A DNA stretch of 64,000 bases from an uncultured Neomegalonema sp. GTDB taxonomy: Bacteria > Pseudomonadota > Alphaproteobacteria > Rhodobacterales > Rhodobacteraceae. Under the pieces are notes generated by a model. That model had not been told where the DNA came from. It did no database searches and worked only from the letters and a program-made list of their open reading frames with translations. The position numbers and the translations under genes were made by a program. Positions within the stretch are counted from its first letter, which is position 1. Every line of letters starts with the position of its first letter. The DNA is taken from positions 23,848 through 87,847 of the forward strand of contig CALKBI010000010.1 of assembly GCA_937990185.1 (NCBI GenBank), read 5' to 3'. Below, one piece after another: positions 62,084 through 64,000 of the stretch.

Positions 62084-62959
62084 ATGAGCTGGATGGGAAC
62101 ACTCGCCAAGGTTGGCATGGGAGTCATGGTCGCCAAGGGCGTCGGGAGAATGGTCCAGGGTGGAGGTCAGGGCGGTGCTGGCGGTGGCCTCGGCGGAATG
62201 CTTGGCGGCATGATGGGCGGCCAAGGCGGAGCTGGCGGCGGCGGTTTGGGCGGAATGCTCGGCGGCATGATGGGTGGCCAAGGCGGAGCCGGTGGCGGCC
62301 TCGGCGGAATGCTCGGCGGCGCTATGGGCGGTGGTCAACAGCGCGGCGGTGGCATCGGTGATGTTCTCGGCGGCCTGATGGGCGGCGGCGCAGCGGCTGG
62401 CGGCTTGGGAAGTATCCTTGCTGGTCGCGGCGGTAACGGCGCACAGCAAAGCGGTGGCCTCGGTGGTTTGCTCGATAGTCTTGGCGGCGGCGCGCCACAA
62501 GGCGGTGCAGGTGCTCCCCCTCAACCACAACAAGGTGGTTTCGGCGGCGCGCTTAACTCGGCATTTGAAAACTTCGGCGAGCCGGAGCAAGCCCCAACCC
62601 AGTCTCAGGAAGATGCTGCAAAAGTCATGCTTCGTGCGATGCTAAGCGCGGCAAAATCTGACGGCCAGATTGATGACAATGAGAAAGAAAAAATTCTCGG
62701 TCATCTCGGCGATATTTCTCAGGATGAAATGCAGTTCGTTCGCGAAGAACTATCTTCACCGATTGATGTTGAAGGGCTGGTTCGTGACATTCCGCAAGGC
62801 ATGGAACAGCAGGCTTACCTGATGTCCGTTATGGCTATTGATCTCGATTCCGCAGAAGAAGCGCGTTATCTCGACGGCCTCGCTAAGTCGCTCGGGATTG
62901 ATCCGCAGACGTGCAATGCGATCCATGATCAGCTCGGCGCACCTAAACTTTATACCTGA
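62084..62959 (+). CDS. DUF533 (TerB-like) protein with Gly-rich repeats
   Basis: A 291-aa protein. Residues 1-25 are a short helical start with MGVMVAKGVGRMV, then residues 26-190 are Gly/Ala/Met/Gln-rich with tandem GGMLGGMMGGQGGAGGG-type units. The C-terminal ~110 residues form a DUF533 domain of TerB fold ('DAAKVMLRAMLSAAKSDGQIDDNEKEKILGHLGDIS', then 'SVMAIDLDSAEEARYLDGLAKSLGID'), like YebE of E. coli. YebE responds to envelope stress there; the function here is unknown. A terminator follows at 62967. Confidence 0.85.
   Translation: MSWMGTLAKVGMGVMVAKGVGRMVQGGGQGGAGGGLGGMLGGMMGGQGGAGGGGLGGMLGGMMGGQGGAGGGLGGMLGGAMGGGQQRGGGIGDVLGGLMGGGAAAGGLGSILAGRGGNGAQQSGGLGGLLDSLGGGAPQGGAGAPPQPQQGGFGGALNSAFENFGEPEQAPTQSQEDAAKVMLRAMLSAAKSDGQIDDNEKEKILGHLGDISQDEMQFVREELSSPIDVEGLVRDIPQGMEQQAYLMSVMAIDLDSAEEARYLDGLAKSLGIDPQTCNAIHDQLGAPKLYT
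62167..62330 (+). repeat. Tandem coding repeats for Gly-rich segment
   Basis: About three consecutive units of roughly 45-51 bp within the DUF533 gene encode GGAGGGLGGMLGGMMGGQ-like blocks (for example around 62170, 62220 and 62280). Near-identical DNA in the units indicates recent slippage or unequal exchange, so repeat number may vary between strains. Confidence 0.7.
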
Positions 62960-62961
62960 TC

Positions 62962-63138
62962 TTACTGCGCCGGGGGACAGTCCTCCGGCGCTTTTCCCGT
63001 CCCGCCAAGCCCGCCATCGGTTGTACCCTTTTCAGGGGCTATGGCGCAGTTGGGTTCGATAGGAACGGGAGCCGGCGGTGGTGCAGCGCATCCGGCGAGA
63101 ACGGCAACAGCCGTTGCGATCAAAAGCAAACGTGTCAT
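62962..63138 (-). CDS. Small lipoprotein
   Basis: A 58-aa protein, MTRLLLIATAVAVLAGCAAP and on, with a lipobox (LAGC, Cys17) at the end of a hydrophobic signal. The mature part is Pro-rich ('PPPAPVPIEPN') with two further Cys (31 and 54) and Gly-rich turns. No family is recognised. Its ATG overlaps the stop of the upstream DUF6502 gene as ATGA, so the two are coupled. The 3' end overlaps the terminator of the convergent DUF533 gene. Confidence 0.75.
   Translation of the reverse strand: MTRLLLIATAVAVLAGCAAPPPAPVPIEPNCAIAPEKGTTDGGLGGTGKAPEDCPPAQ
62967..62995 (+). terminator. Rho-independent terminator of the DUF533 gene
   Basis: GCGCCGGGGGAC (62967-62978) with GTCCTCCGGCGC (62980-62991), one G-T pair, and a TTTT tail. 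The innermost bases will be unpaired as the loop. It lies 8 bp after the stop and inside the 3' end of the convergent lipoprotein gene. Confidence 0.75.
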
Positions 63139-63923
63139 GGCGTTGTCGTACTCTCATTTTTCTCAACATAGATGAACGCGCCACAGCGGAAACGTGTAGG
63201 ACCGCCTCCGGCTTTTGCGTCCTGTTTTTGTAAGGTCAGCGCTTCGGCGTTTAGTTCTTGAAGCACTTCTTGCTGGCGTTGCCGCGCGAGGGCTTCGAGT
63301 TTTGTTATCGAGGCTTCTGATAGTTGATTGTAATGGACGGCACGCTCGAAAAAGGGTGCGGATTGTTCGGTCAGATTGGCGGTTGCCGCCTCCGCATGAT
63401 CTCCAAGATTAGCGCCAAAGTATCCGAGTTTTTCTTCGTCTCCTACTGGCAGATAACTGTTGGTAGTCAGAGAGACTTTTTCACCGTCGAGCGTTACCGC
63501 GCCTTGGCGTTCCAGCTCATCCAACAAAGTACGCGGGTGCATGTCGCGGCTGATCGAGGCAACGAGCGCTTCAAAACTTAAGCCGCTGCCCGCACGATCC
63601 AGCGTGATTGGGGCGCCGCTTTTGTCGAGCCATGCCGGATCAGTTGTCCAGCGGGCAATAACGCGGGGCAAAGCGCCTGCACTTTCGGGGGGGTGCAGTG
63701 TTTCTTGCTCTCGATACGCGCGAACATCGCGGCGTTGCAGGCCGGTCAGTAGGCTAATCCGGCTGTCGGTCATCCGTTTGCCCTCCAACCCGAAATCCGC
63801 TTCGGCCCTTGCAACGAAGACCGATTTCAGCAGATCGGAAAGCTCAGGAAACGCCATTCCCCGCGCGATTGCTAGTCGCACGAGCGGGTTGAGAATACGT
63901 CTGAGGGCAGCAGAAAATTCCAT
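63135..63923 (-). CDS. DUF6502 family protein
   Basis: A 262-aa protein from ATG 63923. The N-terminal part, 'ALRRILNPLVRLAIARGMAFPELSDLLKSVFV' and 'TDSRISLLTGLQRRDVRAYREQE', reads as a helix-turn-helix-like region typical of DUF6502 proteins in proteobacteria; the C-terminal half is helical and not characterised. It may be a DNA-binding protein, but this is inference. The start is uncertain: in-frame alternatives at 63965 and 63989 would place the palindromes inside the gene. The gene is coupled to the lipoprotein downstream. If it is a regulator, the adjacent operator-like palindromes suggest autoregulation. Confidence 0.75.
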   Translation of the reverse strand: MEFSAALRRILNPLVRLAIARGMAFPELSDLLKSVFVARAEADFGLEGKRMTDSRISLLTGLQRRDVRAYREQETLHPPESAGALPRVIARWTTDPAWLDKSGAPITLDRAGSGLSFEALVASISRDMHPRTLLDELERQGAVTLDGEKVSLTTNSYLPVGDEEKLGYFGANLGDHAEAATANLTEQSAPFFERAVHYNQLSEASITKLEALARQRQQEVLQELNAEALTLQKQDAKAGGGPTRFRCGAFIYVEKNESTTTP

Positions 63924-63993
63924 AAATGTGCTTTTCGCACATTTTTCCTTGACGTCAAGTTTCATTTCTAATAAATGTGCAAAATACACATTT
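63924..63993. promoter_or_regulatory. Divergent promoter with two operator-like palindromes
   Basis: Two related inverted repeats, AAATGTGC-N5-GCACATTT (63924-63944, perfect) and AAATGTGC-N5-ACACATTT (63973-63993, one mismatch), lie 49 bp apart. Between them is the perfect 12-bp palindrome CTTGACGTCAAG (63948-63959). On the plus strand TTGACG (63949-63954), 17 bp and TAAATG (63972-63977) look like a promoter overlapping the second palindrome, and GGAGA at the very end of the window looks like a ribosome binding site for a gene beginning just outside. Confidence 0.6.
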
Positions 63994-64000
63994 TTGGAGA

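Noticed and set aside
1..64000. tRNA, rRNA, CRISPR array, insertion sequence, integrase or prophage genes
   Set aside because: I looked for cloverleaf-like tracts, regularly spaced short repeats and transposase or integrase motifs and saw none; a proper scan with tRNAscan and profile searches would be needed to exclude small or degraded ones.

Overview
The window looks like a chromosomal segment of a free-living, heterotrophic, probably marine alphaproteobacterium with a moderate GC content (low to mid 50s by eye). The evidence is family content: small proteins of alphaproteobacterial type (DUF2842, DUF1467, a DUF6324-like protein, DUF6502), a CtrA-like TTAA-N7-TTAA box, a Flp/CpaA pilus pair, CycM-type membrane cytochrome c and a complete phenylacetate cluster. 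Rhodobacterales or a neighbouring order is my best guess; there is no rRNA or tRNA gene here to settle it.

Layout. 1-8.7 kb: EamA permease (cut by the left edge), DUF2842, YggT, a secreted protein coupled to thiamine pyrophosphokinase, a cold shock protein with promoter and terminator, a hypothetical protein, three tandem palindromic repeats of about 89 bp, a DsbA-family isomerase, a small secreted protein behind a CtrA-like box, propionyl-CoA carboxylase subunit alpha, and RidA. 8.7-11 kb: an MBL-fold exported protein and a BaiN-like flavoprotein.

11-17.9 kb is the most interesting region: a complete three-gene retron system on the minus strand. The order is a WGR plus HEAT/ARM-repeat protein, a SWIM zinc-finger protein, a predicted msr-msd RNA with matching a1/a2 arms, and a retron-type reverse transcriptase carrying a C-terminal membrane hairpin. 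This composition matches what I recall as type XIII retrons (ARM + WHSWIM + RT). The RNA fold and the membrane tail are read directly from this sequence.

18-25.5 kb: a betaine-type ABC transporter (binding protein, ATPase, fused double permease) followed by an esterase and a BisC/TorZ-like molybdoenzyme, probably one operon for uptake and processing of an N-oxide, S-oxide or betaine compound. 25.6-38.2 kb: the phenylacetate island (paaY, paaJ, paaABCDE, paaK, paaI, paaG, paaZ, paaX) plus an amidase that could supply phenylacetate from an amide. Together these activate phenylacetate to the CoA ester, epoxidise it, isomerise it to the oxepin, open the ring and thiolyse the product. paaF and paaH equivalents are not in the window.

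38.2-46.5 kb: methylmalonyl-CoA epimerase (same pathway as the propionyl-CoA carboxylase subunit at 5.5 kb), DUF1467, SDR, GFA, EamA, gamma-glutamyltransferase, beta carbonic anhydrase, leuB, RidA and a DEAD-box helicase. 46.8-50.5 kb: small DUF, PAS histidine kinase, Flp pilin and prepilin peptidase. 50.5-58.1 kb: a yejABEF-type peptide importer with two tandem binding proteins and an unusual Cys-rich insertion in YejB. 58.3-64 kb: cytochrome c, prephenate dehydratase, NUDIX hydrolase, AbrB-family membrane protein, a remnant of a phytanoyl-CoA dioxygenase gene, a Gly-rich DUF533 protein, a small lipoprotein coupled to a DUF6502 protein, and a palindrome-rich divergent promoter at the right edge.
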